This document shows positions 32,831-44,903 of a stretch of DNA of 64,000 nt, piece after piece. The stretch covers positions 54,532,202 through 54,596,201 of the forward strand of contig CM055312.2 of NCBI GenBank assembly GCA_029255685.2, given 5' to 3'. Below the pieces are notes generated by a model. It searched no databases. It saw only the letters and a list, made by a program, of their open reading frames with translations, and was not told the DNA's origin. The number at the start of each line of letters is the position of its first letter. Positions within the stretch are counted from its first letter, which is position 1. The position numbers and the translations under genes were made by a program. The DNA comes from Silene conica (Eukaryota > Streptophyta > Magnoliopsida > Caryophyllales > Caryophyllaceae).

Positions 32831-33418
32831 TTGATGTGTTCTTTCTTGCTGATAAAGCGTTGTCTTGAGCTAAACCTTGTTCTTCTTTCGTGTCTCTCAC
32901 TGAAATTTTCCCCTTTAACCGCTTCCTTTTTCCTGCTCTTTGTGACTTCTAGGGAATTTCTCCCTTTTTGGTGGTTACAAACCCCTTTTGTTTTACACAT
33001 TTTATTTGTTCAAAAGTTTGAAGGACCTAAAAGGTTGATTTTAGAAAACTTGGTTTTAAGAAGTTGGATAATATTACAGATTTGATGGATTTCAGCGTTG
33101 ATTTGCCATTTCAACTCGTTATTGGAGACGTCTGATAACCTGTACTATGCCTATCAACACCGGATCGATCTAAATTTTGAAACCTTTCATTGGATTTCAC
33201 CTTAGTTTTGCCTTCGGATGAGAACGTCAGGTTCTTGAATGCGCAACGAGAACCCCAACGTTCCTTGATGGAGGCTGGATTATGGTTTCTACTTCTGAAA
33301 TTTTGAAAAGAGACCTAAGTTTTTGTATGTCAAGGTTCTGTGAAAGTTTAGTTGTTAGTGTTGTCCTTGTAACTGCTTTCAAGTTCCGAGGACGAAACTT
33401 TTTAAAAGATGGGGTGAT
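32831..33418 (+). other. Ty3-2 pol-replacing 3' internal DNA and polypurine tract
   Basis: This 590-bp stretch stands where about 3.3 kb of pol lies in Ty3-4. No protein family is recognised. The last bases, CGAGGACGAAACTTTTT then AAAGATGGGGTGAT, match the 3' end of Ty3-4 and contain the polypurine tract. So the deletion is internal and kept the priming site. Confidence 0.7.
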
Positions 33419-33644
33419 TGTAACAGCCCGCATTTTTATAAAAGTAATTTTAATAATTTAAAAGTAGTTTACGGAATTTAATAATATTTTAATTATAATT
33501 CGTAAGTTTTATTTTAAGAAATGTCGTTAAGTTCAATCTTAAGATGTTTAATTTAAGATTACACGTTTACTTGGTAATTTCCGTTTTAAGATTTTCCGCT
33601 CCTTACATTTTACAAACCCGACTCAAGTCAATATAAAGGACACC
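33419..33644 (+). repeat. Ty3-2 3' LTR, first piece
   Basis: It starts TGTAACAGCCCGC after the polypurine tract and is interrupted at 33644 by Ty3-3. It is the only copy that keeps the true LTR start, since the 5' LTR has lost it. Confidence 0.88.
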
Positions 33645-33916
33645 TGATGCGTGTCTATTTTATGATGTTTTTCATCTATTTTTACACGCATTTGGTTGCT
33701 CATTTACTATGTTTTAGCCCTTATTTCCCAACAATCGTGTACTTTCGTATTTTTATGCACTTTTGCAGATTTATGCGGAAAAGGGACGATTTAGCACCAA
33801 ATTCATGTCCTTGAGTCTTTTGCATAATTAAGGAATGATGGAAAGTCAACTGGAATCTTTATTTAAGTGCCAAGGGTCAAAGCGAGAAGAAAACCGAAGG
33901 ATTTCTATACGGAAGC

Positions 33917-34047
33917 GGTCGACCGACCTACTATATGGGTCGGCCGACCAGGCCTAACTTTTATGAAGTCCAAATCTGAAGAGAAGCCCAGAATTTGCTA
34001 AGCCCGTAAAAAGAGGTCGACCGACCCACCAAAGTGGTCGACCGACC
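33917..34047 (+). repeat. Two 12-9-12 dyad modules (Ty3-3 5' LTR, upstream pair)
   Basis: 33917-33949 is GGTCGACCGACC, spacer TACTATATG, GGTCGGCCGACC. 34015-34047 is GGTCGACCGACC twice around CACCAAAGT. Arm starts are exactly 21 nt apart. The copies in the 3' LTR are at 40483 and 40581. Confidence 0.85.
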
Positions 34048-34540
34048 TCAGCGAAGCCCAGAAACAGTTTTTCGGAAATAGTTTAGAATTGTGAAGCCTT
34101 TAGGAAACTCTAATTTTCTGCCCTATATAAACTAATCTCTTGTTTAGGGTTTTATCATCTAGCTTTTATCAATTAGCAACCGCCATAATAATCAAGTTCG
34201 TAATTTAGTTTACTCAATCTTTAGTTTATTTGTAATCTTTCAATAATTCTCAAGCATTCAATAAAGTTCGCTCTTTTCTGCCTTAATTCCGACTTTGGTA
34301 ATTACTCTTTTAATCTAGTTTTATTATTGTTCTTATTACTATTGCATTCAATTAAGATAGAATTCCCAAGCTTTATTGAATCTTGCATGCTTAGATTATT
34401 AATTACTATGTTTTCCATGTTTAATCCCGTTTTCATAATCGTCTTAATAACCATGAGTAGCTAAATTTCATATGTTAGGATGTAGGGGATGAATATGCGT
34501 AGGTAGTAGAAATTCCGAGACCGACTTGTAGCAGAGCTGC

Positions 34541-34614
34541 GGTCGGCCGACTCAAATAGTGGGTCGGTCGACCGAGGCAGTGGTCGGCCGACTGGAGTAG
34601 CTGGTCGGTCGACC
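34541..34614 (+). repeat. Two adjoining 12-9-12 dyad modules (Ty3-3 5' LTR, downstream pair)
   Basis: Four 12-mers start at 34541, 34562, 34582 and 34603. Each pair is GGTCGGCCGACT then GGTCGGTCGACC, 21 nt apart within a pair. The copies in the 3' LTR are at 41107-41180. Confidence 0.85.
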
Positions 34615-35313
34615 CACTCGCGCATGAATCCTGTTTCGTCTTTCCTTGTTGACTATAATATCCTACAATGAGACTGAAAGGAGACTTGTAGGACGTTAGT
34701 AATGACCTACCCAAGATTGAGAAATACGGGAAGAGCATTGGTTTACACCTTAAGACGACTAGGTTACTTAAGACTGAAAGGTATGTGACCTAGGATTTAG
34801 GAATCACCCTTATTGTTGACACCCAATAATTGTGAGACCTAGGAACTAATAGCATAGGCCGAAAGGAGCTATTAGGTATCATAGACCGAAAGGATATGTT
34901 ACACCCCTTACGCGACTGCAATACATGTTGACCTTAGGATTTATATTACCTTAGCTATTTATTACCCCAAACATCCTAGCATCCCTTTTATTATATTTTA
35001 TTCTCATCTTTATTTCTTGTTTTATTTTAATTCTTTGCTTAGACTTAGTAATCAACAATCAAACCCCCAAAATTGTTACCTTTAAACATTAACAACAAAC
35101 AATAAACATTCCCGACCTCTCTGTGGTTCGACCCTGACTTTCACTATCTATAGTTTAAGTTTAGGAATTATAAATTTATCTTTGGTACCCTCAACGACGG
35201 GCATCAAATTATAAATTCTTTGCCAGTGTTTATTGTTTTTGTTTTTGTTTCTCTTTGTTTAAGGAACTTTTGTTCCTTAAACCTTCTCACCATTTTCTTG
35301 TAGTTTTCATCTT

Positions 35314-38190
35314 ATGCGCAGGTCAGTTCAAGGAGAAGTCCTACCACTTGACCACGAGCTTGAGAGGACTCTTAGAGAAAGGAGAAAACAACTTCTAGCA
35401 AATCAGGAAGGAGGCTCACCATCTTCCTTATTTCAAGAAGACTTAATATTCGAACAACGATCATCACCAACTTCACCAAAAACACCACCTTCACAACCAA
35501 ATTCACCCAACAATCCACTTTCACCAAGAACACCCCCTTTTACCTACTTTCCAGTTTTTCCGAAAGAAGAAGAAAACATGACAGAAGAAGCTACTATTGC
35601 CAGTCACTCCATGCCTCAGGCAAAGGACCTATACAAAGGGTTCACTTTGCCTGCAGGTACTGGGAAGCCATTTGAGGCCAAGCCTGCCTACATTACTATG
35701 GTTGAAAGAAACCAATTTGGAGGCTCGGCCAATGAGGATGCTGCAAAGCATATTGAAATCTTCACAGATTACATATGCTCTATTGCACCCCCAGAAGAAA
35801 TGACGCAGGACCAGATTAAGCAGACCATGTTTATCTTCTCTCTTAGGGACGCTGCGAGGGAGTGGTACAGAGATTTGGACCACACTGCTGCGGGAGTCAC
35901 AGATTGGAACACCCTAGCCTTAGCATTCTACAGGAAATACTATTCTGCATCCAAGACTAATGCTTTGAGGGCGTAGATTACTAATTTCAAACAGGGCCCC
36001 AATGAAGACTTTAGTGAGGCGTGGGACAGGTTCAAGAGACTTGTTCGATCCATACCACATCACGGGTTCGAAAAATGGTTTCTTTGTAACCAGTTCTACA
36101 ATGGCCTCTATGATGACAACAGGGCCTATCTAGATGCTGCAGCTAATGGGAGATTCCAAGATAATTTTGGAGAGACTAAGGGTCTCAAATTGATAGAAGA
36201 TGTTGCTGTGCACCGTGCTGAGCATGGAACTTCTAGAGGCAATCAAAGGAAATCTGAATACAACCTAGCAGCTATTGAGGCCTTAACGGCCAAGTTGGAA
36301 AAATTAGAGGCTGGAGGAAAATTCGATCTAGGAAGTGGAAGCAAGGGCGGTATTTATCAGGTGAACGCCGTTCAAGACGGACCCTTTGCTTGTGAGAGGT
36401 GCGGTGGAGAAGGGCACGTGTCAAAATTCTGTACTTCATCCAATGAAACATGTGCCGCTTTTCAACACTATCGTGGGAACAATTTCTATGACCCAAATAA
36501 TAATAATGTTCATCCCAACATGAGGTGGACAAGCCAGAATGTTCTTAACCCACAACATATGCAACCTCAGCAAAATTCCACATATATCCCCCCACATAAG
36601 CAACGTTTCCAAAAACCACCCTTCAACCCTCAACCACCTTCAAATCCACCACCCAACACCGACACTCTTATCCAAAATCTTATTGGGTTGGTTCAGAAGG
36701 AGTCGCAAGCTAGAGAGGCAGGGATGAAGATGTTAGAGTCTCAGATTCCTCAAATTGCGGGCGAGAATGATACTAGGGCTCCGAGTCAACTTCCGACCAA
36801 AACGGACCAGAAAAAAGAGACTCTAAACATCATATCCCTACGAAGTGGAGCTAAAGTGGGGAGCGAGAAAGAAAAACAGCCGAGTAGCAGCGAGGAAGGT
36901 CGACCGACCCAGTTGCCAGGTCGACCGACCTCAGAGCAAAATCCGAAAATTCCCGCTGAACAGGAGAGCGGTCGACCGACCGAGGAAGATGGTCGACCGA
37001 CCGCCGAGGCAGAACCAGAAGCCCCTTTTCGTCCAAAATTTCCAAACAACTTAAGGGATTTTCTTTTCCGGGGTGATAAGACCCCTAGGTTTCTGAAGAG
37101 GGCTGCAAATACTGAATCCCCAGCCCCTCCTTTCCCAGAAAGACTCGTACTTTCGAAGGATCAGGTATCTTTTGACAAATTTAAGGATGTGATTCGTTCA
37201 TTAAATGTTCAAGTCCCGTTTCTAGAATTAGTCCAACAGGTTCCTTCCTATCTTAAATTTATGAGACAGCTTTTGTCAAGAAAGAGGTCTTTAGATAAGG
37301 TTGAGTCGGTGGCCCTCACTGAAGAGTCATCTAGCTTTTTAACACATGTTATTGCTCCTCACAAATTAGAGGACCCTGGTAGTTTGTCTGTCCCCTGCAA
37401 TATAGGAACTTTCCCAGTCAAGAAGGCTTTATGCGACTTAGGTGCCAGTATAAGTGTCATGCCCCTAAGCGTTGCCTTAAAATTAGGAATGACCGAATTT
37501 GCAGTAACCAGTATGACAGTCCAGATGGCAGATCGTACATCTATGGAACTTGTAGGGGTATTGGAAAACATCCCTATGCGTATTGACAGGTTTTTCTTTC
37601 CAGTTGACTTCGTAGTTTTGATCCCAGAGGATGCCCATATACCTATAATACTAGGAAGAGCTTTCCTCCACACCGCAGGCTCCATTATAGATGTAGGCAC
37701 TGGGACTTTGACCTTCAAAGTAGGGAAGCATTCTATTATATATGGCCTATCTTATAGGAAGAAGGATGCCATGACCTCCATCACTTGTAATGCTATCACT
37801 TCTGAAAAGAAGTATGAGGTCATCACTACTTCTCCTACTTTATTACCTGTTCCTGTATCTGTTTTTACACCTCCGCCCCAGATTGGGAGCAATATGGAGG
37901 ACACCTCTATTATGGCTAGTGCAGGAATTGGTTTGGGGAAACCCAAAGCGAAGGAAGTCATAGTCCAGAGAGGAGGAATGGGATGTCTGAGCTATAAAGA
38001 AGATGAAGACCCGGATGTTGTGGATCGGGAAGAGAAGAAAAAGAGGAGGCAAGCTCGAGAGGAGAGGTCGTCGCATATGCTTTACGACGGCGGGAAGAAG
38101 ATGTGTTTTGCTAATCAAGAAAACACCGTGGAGACTACGGCATGTCGCCAAAAGCCGTGGTCGGATATTTTCCGCATCTTTAGCGGATAG
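35314..38190 (+). pseudogene. Ty3-3 gag-protease protein with one in-frame amber stop
   Basis: The frame runs from MRRSVQGEVLP for about 958 codons, interrupted only by TAG at 35974-35976 (probably from CAG: LRA then ITNFKQGPNEDF). Gag matches the Athila/Tat type: MFIFSLRDAAREWYRDL and AFYRKYYSASKTN, with WDRFKRLVRSIPHHGF after the stop. A zinc knuckle CERCGGEGHVSKFC lies at about 360, and an aspartic protease with ALCDLGASISVMPLSV at about 707, also typical of Athila. Between them a linker encodes four GRPT repeats, made by two dyad modules translated in frame. The protein ends with IFSG soon after the protease and never reaches reverse transcriptase. The bases after the TAG do not match the known readthrough context, so I take it as a mutation. 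Confidence 0.85.
36898..37002 (+). repeat. Two dyad modules inside the Ty3-3 coding region
   Basis: 12-mers GGTCGACCGACC start at 36898, 36919, 36970 and 36991, 21 nt apart within each pair. They are read in frame as GRPTQLPGRPT and GRPTEEDGRPT. The same DNA module is noncoding elsewhere in this element. Confidence 0.88.
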
Positions 38191-40210
38191 TTGTTTCAAA
38201 TTTCAGTTTTTAAAGACAATTTATTTTTGTTGTGTGAGACTTTTTAATTTGGTTTGCTCGTAGTTTTAGAACTTTTTCCTTTATGCTTGCGTAGTTAAGA
38301 CTTTAGACTTGTCTCTGGAATCTCGCGCGTATGTTGGGCGCATATTTTTTCTTGTTTTTTCAGGTTTTTACGAAGAAACGAAGACCCCTGGGATACAGAG
38401 GGTCGACCGACCAGATACACCGGTCGGTCGACCTAGTCGCTGTATCGTTGAATTTCCTGTAGTCTACAGGAAGGTCGGTCGACCTACTATATGGGTCGGT
38501 CGACCTACCTGTCCGGCGCAGTCAGTTCGTTTCTTCCTCAAAAATCGTGCAACCATTCTTTGGTACTTAAGTGGCATTGCTAGCCACCGAAACCTCCCAG
38601 CTTACGCTGGTTTGGGGAGGTTTTTGTCATGCGCTTAACAATCCAGTGAGTTCTTTCCAATTTTTCCTTAGTTTTTATTTATTCGCATCTTTTCTTTAAT
38701 TTCCCGAAATCTTTACTTAGGCTAATGCACAATGGGGACATTGTGCGGGTTGGTTTGGGGAATGGTTTCGTGTCACATGCATTGCATTTTGTCACACGTT
38801 TATTGCATTTCTGTCTTGCATTTTTCTTTTCTTTATTTTCCTTGCATATACAAAATCCGAAAAAAAATAGAAAAATTTCAAAAAATTCCAAAAAATGCAC
38901 GTTTATTTTAGCATATAGGTCGAGTCGGAACGATAGTATTTCAAGGATGATTTTGCTTTCTTACATGTTTATGCCTTTACATTGCCTTGTCAACTTGTTT
39001 TAGTATGAGAGTCTTTTGCATATCTACGAGTTTTTGTCAATTTGTATATCTTGAGACTTGACTTATACCTTGGCAACCTACTATACATTCTAAGGTTTAG
39101 AGCTTATTTCCTGGTTTCATTCTTAAACCAGTTGTCTAGGATGTGAGTAGTACTCCCCTTGGAACATGTTACATCAACATGCATAAACATGAACTTGAAT
39201 TGCTATATACTTGTTTTACTTTCTCGTTTTATGAGTCTTGATACGTGCATTTGGGGATCCCTTTTCTCCTATTTACCCATAAGCCCTACATAGCCAAAAT
39301 TGCCTTTTTATTCCCCCAAAACTACATCCCATACTTAGCCTACCCTTCCAAGCTAGTATTTGTAGCTCTTGGTCCATCTTGAGGCATCTTGGTTTATATG
39401 CTATTTTGAGCAAAAAGAGAAAATAAATAAAGAAAGCAAGAAAAGAGAAAAAGAACAGAAAAATCCAGAAAAAAAAAGAAAGAAAAGAAAAAAACGGAAA
39501 AAAGTCGAAAACATACAGAAGCCAGTCGACCGACCTCCTTCATGGGTCGGCCGACCAACTGTCATTATCAGATTCAAAATTCGTTCCAAAAAGTCCCTTT
39601 CTTTTATATGTTATCACTCCCGTACTTCATTCAAAATATTTGGGAGTCCTTTCTTATATTTAATGTGAGAGTTGTGCTACAAAAGAGCACTTTCTTAATA
39701 TCAAAAGTTGTGAAGTTTGTTGTTGGAAATCAGTTTTACTAGCTTGGCTACTAACCCCACAATTCCAAAAACATCTTAACCACTTTTTACCTTTTACCTC
39801 ACATATCTTTCATTACCTCAATTGCATGTATCCGAGTCACTTAATGAGTTTGTTATACATAGTTGTAGAATTCTTGTTCATGTTAGATTGCAGGCATGTT
39901 TCCATGGGTCGCAGTTAGGTGAGTGTCATGACAAATGTACTTCTTTCTATCTTTTACATATACTCACCCTTTGCTTCATGAGTGTCTCGAGCGTACCGGG
40001 AGAGTCCATGGTATAAGTCTCTATAGTCTTTATGTTTGCAAGTTCGACAACCTTATAACTCGTTTGCATGATTTGAATACTTTCTCATTTTGTACTTGGC
40101 ATTGGTATAGGTTCACATGTAAATTTCGCTCTGAGATTGAAATCGTTCCATTAGTTAAGATCGAGTCTATTTCTTGCTTGAGGGCAAGCAAGGGTTTGGT
40201 TTGGGGAATT
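38191..40210 (+). other. Ty3-3 3' noncoding region
   Basis: Two kilobases lie between the gag-protease stop and the 3' LTR. There are three more dyad modules (38401-38433, a perfect inverted pair; 38473-38505; 39524-39556) and a purine-only-like stretch (about 39412-39510, AAAGAAAGAGA type). The region ends in a purine-rich tract GGGTTTGGTTTGGGGAAT before the LTR. No gene is seen where pol would be. Confidence 0.75.
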
Positions 40211-41772
40211 TGATGCGTGTCTATTTTATGATGTTTTGCATCTATTTTTACACGCATTTGGTCGATCATTTACTATGTTTTAGCCCTTATTTCCCAACAA
40301 TCGTGTACTTTCGTATTTTTATGCACTTTTGCAGATTTATGCGGAAAAGGGACGATTTAGCACCAAATTCATGTCCTTGAGTCTTTTGCATAATTAAGGA
40401 ATGATGGAAAGTCAACTGGAATCTTTATTTAAGTGCCAAGGGTCAAAGCGAGAAGAAAACCGAAGGATTTCTATACGGAAGCGGTCGACCGACCTACTAT
40501 ATGGGTCGGCCGACCAGGCCTAACTTTTATGAAGTCCAAATCTGAAGAGAAGCCCAGAATTTGCTAAGCCCGTAAAAAGAGGTCGACCGACCCACCAAAG
40601 TGGTCGACCGACCTCAGCGAAGCCCAGAAACAGTTTTTCGGAAATAGTTTAGAATTGTGAAGCCTTTAGGAAACTCTAATTTTCTGCCCTATATAAACTA
40701 ATCTCTTGTTTAGGGTTTTATCATCTAGCTTTTATCAATTAGCAACCGCCATAATAATCAAGTTCGTGATTTAGTTTACTCAATCTTTAGTTTATTTGTA
40801 ATCTTTCAATAATTCTCAAGCATTCAATAAAGTTCCCTCTTTTCTGCCTTAATTCCGACTTTGGTAATTACTCTTTTAATCTAGTTTTATTATTGTTCTT
40901 ATTACTATTGCATTCAATTAAGATAGAATTCGCAAGCTTTATTGAATCTTGCATGCTTAGATTATTAATTACTATGTTTTCCATGTTTAATCCCGTTTTC
41001 ATAATCGTCTTAATAACCATGAGTAGCTAAATTTCATATGTTAGGATGTAGGGGATGAATATGCGTAGGTAGTAGAAATTCCGAGACCGACTTGTAGCAG
41101 AGCTGCGGTCGGCCGACTCAAATAGTGGGTCGGTCGACCGAGGCAGTGGTCGGCCGACTGGAGTAGCTGGTCGGTCGACCCACTCGCGCATGAATCCTGT
41201 TTCGTCTCTCCTTGTTGACTATAATATCCTACAATGAGACTGAAAGGAGACTTGTAGGACGTTAGTAATGACCTACCCAAGATTGAGAAATACGGGAAGG
41301 GCATTGGTTTACACCTTAAGACGGCTAGGTTACTTAAGACTGAAAGGTATGTGACCTAGGATTTAGGAATCACCCTTATTGTTGACACCCAATAATTGTG
41401 AGACCTAGGAACTAATAGCATAGGCCGAAAGGAGCTATTAGGTATTATAGACCGAAAGGATATGTTACACCCCTTACGCGACGGCAATACATGTTGACCT
41501 TAGGATTTATATTACCTTAGCTATTTATTACCCCAAACATCCTAGCATCCCTTTTATTATATTTTATTCTCATCTTTATTTCTTGTTTTATTTTAATTCT
41601 TTGCTTAGACTTAGTAATCAACAATCAAACCCCCAAAATTGTTACCTTTAAACATTAACAACAAACAATAAACATTCCCGACCTCTCTGTGGTTCGACCC
41701 TGACTTTCACTATCTATAGTTTAAGTTTAGGAATTATAAATTTATTTTTGGTACCCTCAACGACGGGCATCA
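40211..41772 (+). repeat. Ty3-3 3' LTR
   Basis: This 1562-bp copy of 33645-35206 has the same length. It is followed by the target duplication ACACC and the continuation of the Ty3-2 LTR. It carries the same four dyad modules (40483, 40581, 41107, 41148). Confidence 0.9.
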
Positions 41773-43958
41773 ACACCCTACCTCCCTTTCCACGTTGCTT
41801 CCTCCATCTCCTCAAAAACAATAATACAGTGACAATTGTTCTCCATTGTTACTCATTTCCACTTCACAAAATCATCATCCATTTACTCATTTCAACTCCG
41901 ATTGACGCAAGGTTTTCACCTACGCTTTCCTCTCTTCATTTCCGTTCTTTCTATCTCTTTCAATTTCCGTTTCGTCAAAGTGGATTTCGGGGCTGTTTTG
42001 AGGTTTACTCGAAATTACCCTCCAATAACCCGTTTTTGTTGTTTGTAGGTGTCGACTTGGACGACCCGGATAAGGACTCGTACATTGTTCAAGATTAGAA
42101 GTGAAGAATCGCTCTTTAAGATGACGATAATGAGAAACTCGGCCTTTTGTCTAATATTAGCACTATACATGATTTTTAGTATATTTAGTTGCTAGAAACA
42201 TGTTTAGGTTATGTGGATTGTGGTTGTGATACTGTAAATTAGTTAGTATCATGCTAGGGTTTGATGCTTATATGTTTCTCACTTGATTTATTGATTATTG
42301 ATAATGGGTAATATGTTTGGGTGGAAAAGATGAATGTTTGTATTGTGTTTATGAACATGTTTGTTAATCTATGATAATGATTTTAAGATGCACCATGAGT
42401 GATTGTATATGCTGTAATATGTGATTTTAGAAGTATATGCAAAGTATAGAAACAAGTTCTTTAAGTTTGATTGAAGTTTAAGAATGGCGAAATGCGCGAT
42501 TTGGTACAGCGGGTTCCCAGCCGGTCTGAGGCCGGCGGCCGGTGGACCGGCTGAGAGCCCATTTGGTGTTTGTTGTTTATCGATTCTTGATTTGCAAAAT
42601 TTGGGAAAAAGGGTCCCCAGCCGGTGGACCGGCGGCCGGCCGGCCGGCTGAGAGACCTTCTTGTTGTGTCTTTGTTGTTTTGTAAGAAATTGGGAAAAAG
42701 GGTTCCCAGCCGGTGGGCCGGCAGCCGGCCGACCGGCTGGGAGTGCCTCCTAGTTATTTATATTGTGTTTTGGGCCTAATAGGTTGAGACTCTCAGCCGG
42801 CCAACCGGCAGCCTGTGGCTGACCGGCTGAGAGCCCCTGACCATAGTAAATTGCTTATAACTTTTGATTTACATGTCGGATTGCATTGATTCTTTTTCCG
42901 TATGTTTCGTATGCTTGTTTGAAGTCCCAAGAAATTGGGCGGCGCTTATGTCGGGTTCGGTAATGGATTTGAGGATGAAAGACCCCCCGGACGGGCAACC
43001 GGAAGGGAAACCGGCTCTCGCCTCAAATTAGTTCCCGAAGTCGGCTAAGTGTTACATGGATGTTAATGATGGAATACATATGAAATGATTGTCATTCGAA
43101 TTTGAGTTGTTGTACATCTTAGAGATGACATTTGTAAATTGTGTAACCTGTTGTGCGCTGCTATAGTACTCGAGTTCTCACCTGATTGCATCGTGTAGCT
43201 GGTTGGCCGTAGTGACTTGGTTCTCACGGTCAGGTCTTAGATTGTCTTCCGGCCTTCGGGCATATCTCGTTCCTAGCTAGTTCGGGCCTTGGGGGTGCTC
43301 CGTGCACTTGTCGAATCGGGGATCGTAATCCGTTTGCGCTCCGAGAGTCTGGTTAGGTTTAGACCAGGACAGTCTTTTGATGTCGTCCTACCAGGGGGTT
43401 GTATAGTCTGAGATTGGGGATGTCGTGGTATATAGACGAGTCGATTGTTGGCCTGCTCATAGTACTAAGAGTCGAGTCGCTTGGATGACCTATCTCTTGT
43501 TTGTAGAGTCACTTGGATGATCTATCTTTTGTTGTAGAGTCACTTGGTTGGCTTATAGTTGTTAGAGTCGAGTCACTAGGTGACCTATCTCTTGTTGATA
43601 TAATTGGATGTTGAGCATGCTTCAGTTTGTATATAAGAATGTTCTATACTTGGTTATCTTAGTATTGTTCGTCCAAGGCATTGGACGACTCTTAGTCTAG
43701 TTTCGTAAATGGTTTGGATTGAAAGACCCCCTGGCCGGGCAACCGGAAGGGAAACCGGCTCTCCTTCCAAATAGTTTCCGAAGTTGGTTGAGAGCCTTTG
43801 CATAGTATTGCATGATGTTATGAAAGATGAGATATTGTTGTATATGCTTCACATGTTATAAATGTCGGAGTTTGTTGGATGTTTTACGTGTTACATGTTA
43901 TTGACAATAGGTGGCTAGGAGCACTCTAGTCACTCCCCACTGACTGTGGCGCACATGT
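41773..43958 (+). repeat. Ty3-2 3' LTR, second piece
   Basis: It resumes with ACACCCTACCTCCC and runs to the Ty3-4 insertion, whose target duplication CATGT is at 43954-43958. It contains four CAGCCGG...CCGGCTG modules (42518, 42618, 42707, 42794), a shorter minisatellite (43440-43600), the hairpin TCGTCCAA/TTGGACGA (43669-43688) and two GACCCCC...GGAAACCGGCTCTC blocks (about 42979 and 43722). Confidence 0.87.
42518..42829 (+). repeat. Four CAGCCGG...CCGGCTG dyad modules (Ty3-2 3' LTR)
   Basis: The modules lie at 42518-42553 (36 bp), 42618-42650 (33 bp), 42707-42739 (33 bp) and 42794-42829 (36 bp). They are uninterrupted here, unlike in the 5' LTR. Starts are 100, 89 and 87 bp apart, so the set is a decayed tandem repeat of about 90 bp in which the dyad is the best kept part. 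Confidence 0.85.
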
Positions 43959-44903
43959 TGTAACATCCCGTATTTTCGTAAAATCTAATTTAATCGTTTT
44001 AAATTATTTTAAGTAATAAAATAATATTTTAATAAGTTAACTCAGAAGATTTTAATTTTATAAGTGAGATCCGTCTTAAGAACCTCAAGTCCTTAAGACG
44101 AATGCAACTTGGCATGTAAATATCCGACTTAAACATCGTTCCATTAATCCGACCCATTTTAATTACTCGGAAAGTACAGTCCTTAAAATCCCATAAACCC
44201 CTAATATGTCGACATTCATCCTCCATCTTCAACATTTTTACAGTAAACATAATATCCTCAAAACCTCCATAAAACCTCTCTTTCTTTTGTGAAATTCTCC
44301 ATCATCCGTTCTTCAAATCGCAAAAGTAAGCACATTTTCGGAATCCTCGTTCAATTTCCAAGTCATCTATCACTTCGGTTTCTCGTTTCCATCACTTCGA
44401 AAATTCAGCCTGTTTTCATAATTCCGTTTTTATGCTCTTAAACCGGTTTTCTTTGTTTTCAGGCGAAGGATTTGACAACCCGGACATTGATAGCTTCATA
44501 CTCGAGGAAGATCTTTAGCCGGATAAGCTTGAGAGGTGACGATAATGAGAAACTCGGCCTTTATGTGTATATTAGCATATTTGTTGTGATTTTTGTTTGA
44601 TTTCTGTTTTGGTTGATAAAGATTGATCAAGGGACTTAGTAACATGTTTAGGATGATGTTATGATGTCGAATTCATGCTTGAATCGATTGTTATGTGTTC
44701 TTAAGCATATTTTCAGTTTTTCTCATTTTGCGACGGATACAAGTTAAATTCGTTTGAGGATTGTTGTGGGACTTACTTGCTGGTAGATTAGTGGTAATTG
44801 GTATTTGTTGTTGTTGGGTAAATGTCTTGTGTAGTAATTCTGAAGTTTGTAGGTCGATTATTGAAGTTTTCGTATGTTGCGTTTTTGCGAAGATGCGTTA
44901 CAG

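Larger units (their letters stand above)
33645..35206 (+). repeat. Ty3-3 5' LTR
   Basis: 1562 bp, inverted ends TGATGC/GCATCA. It holds four dyad modules (33917, 34015, 34541, 34582), a TATATAAACTAATC promoter-like string near 34124 and GACCGAAAGGA-type repeats near 34745-34890. Confidence 0.9.
33645..41772 (+). mobile_element. Ty3-3: non-autonomous gag-protease LTR retrotransposon (Athila/Tat-like gag)
   Basis: Two 1562-bp LTRs (TGATGCG...GGGCATCA) are flanked by the 5-bp target duplication ACACC (33640-33644 and 41773-41777). Between them lie one gag-protease frame (35314-38190) and 2 kb of noncoding DNA. No reverse transcriptase, RNase H or integrase is present, so copying must use enzymes from another element. 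The LTRs differ at about a dozen positions by eye. I found no convincing tRNA primer site after the 5' LTR. Nine 33-bp dyad modules are spread over one LTR, the coding region and the 3' noncoding region. Confidence 0.88.

Noticed and set aside
35207..35230. tRNA primer site after the Ty3-3 5' LTR
   Set aside because: AATTATAAATTCTTTGCC does not match the 3' end of any tRNA I can recall, so I did not annotate one.
39412..39510. Purine-rich stretch as a second polypurine tract of Ty3-3
   Set aside because: It lies 700 bp from the LTR and looks like simple AAAG-type low-complexity sequence.
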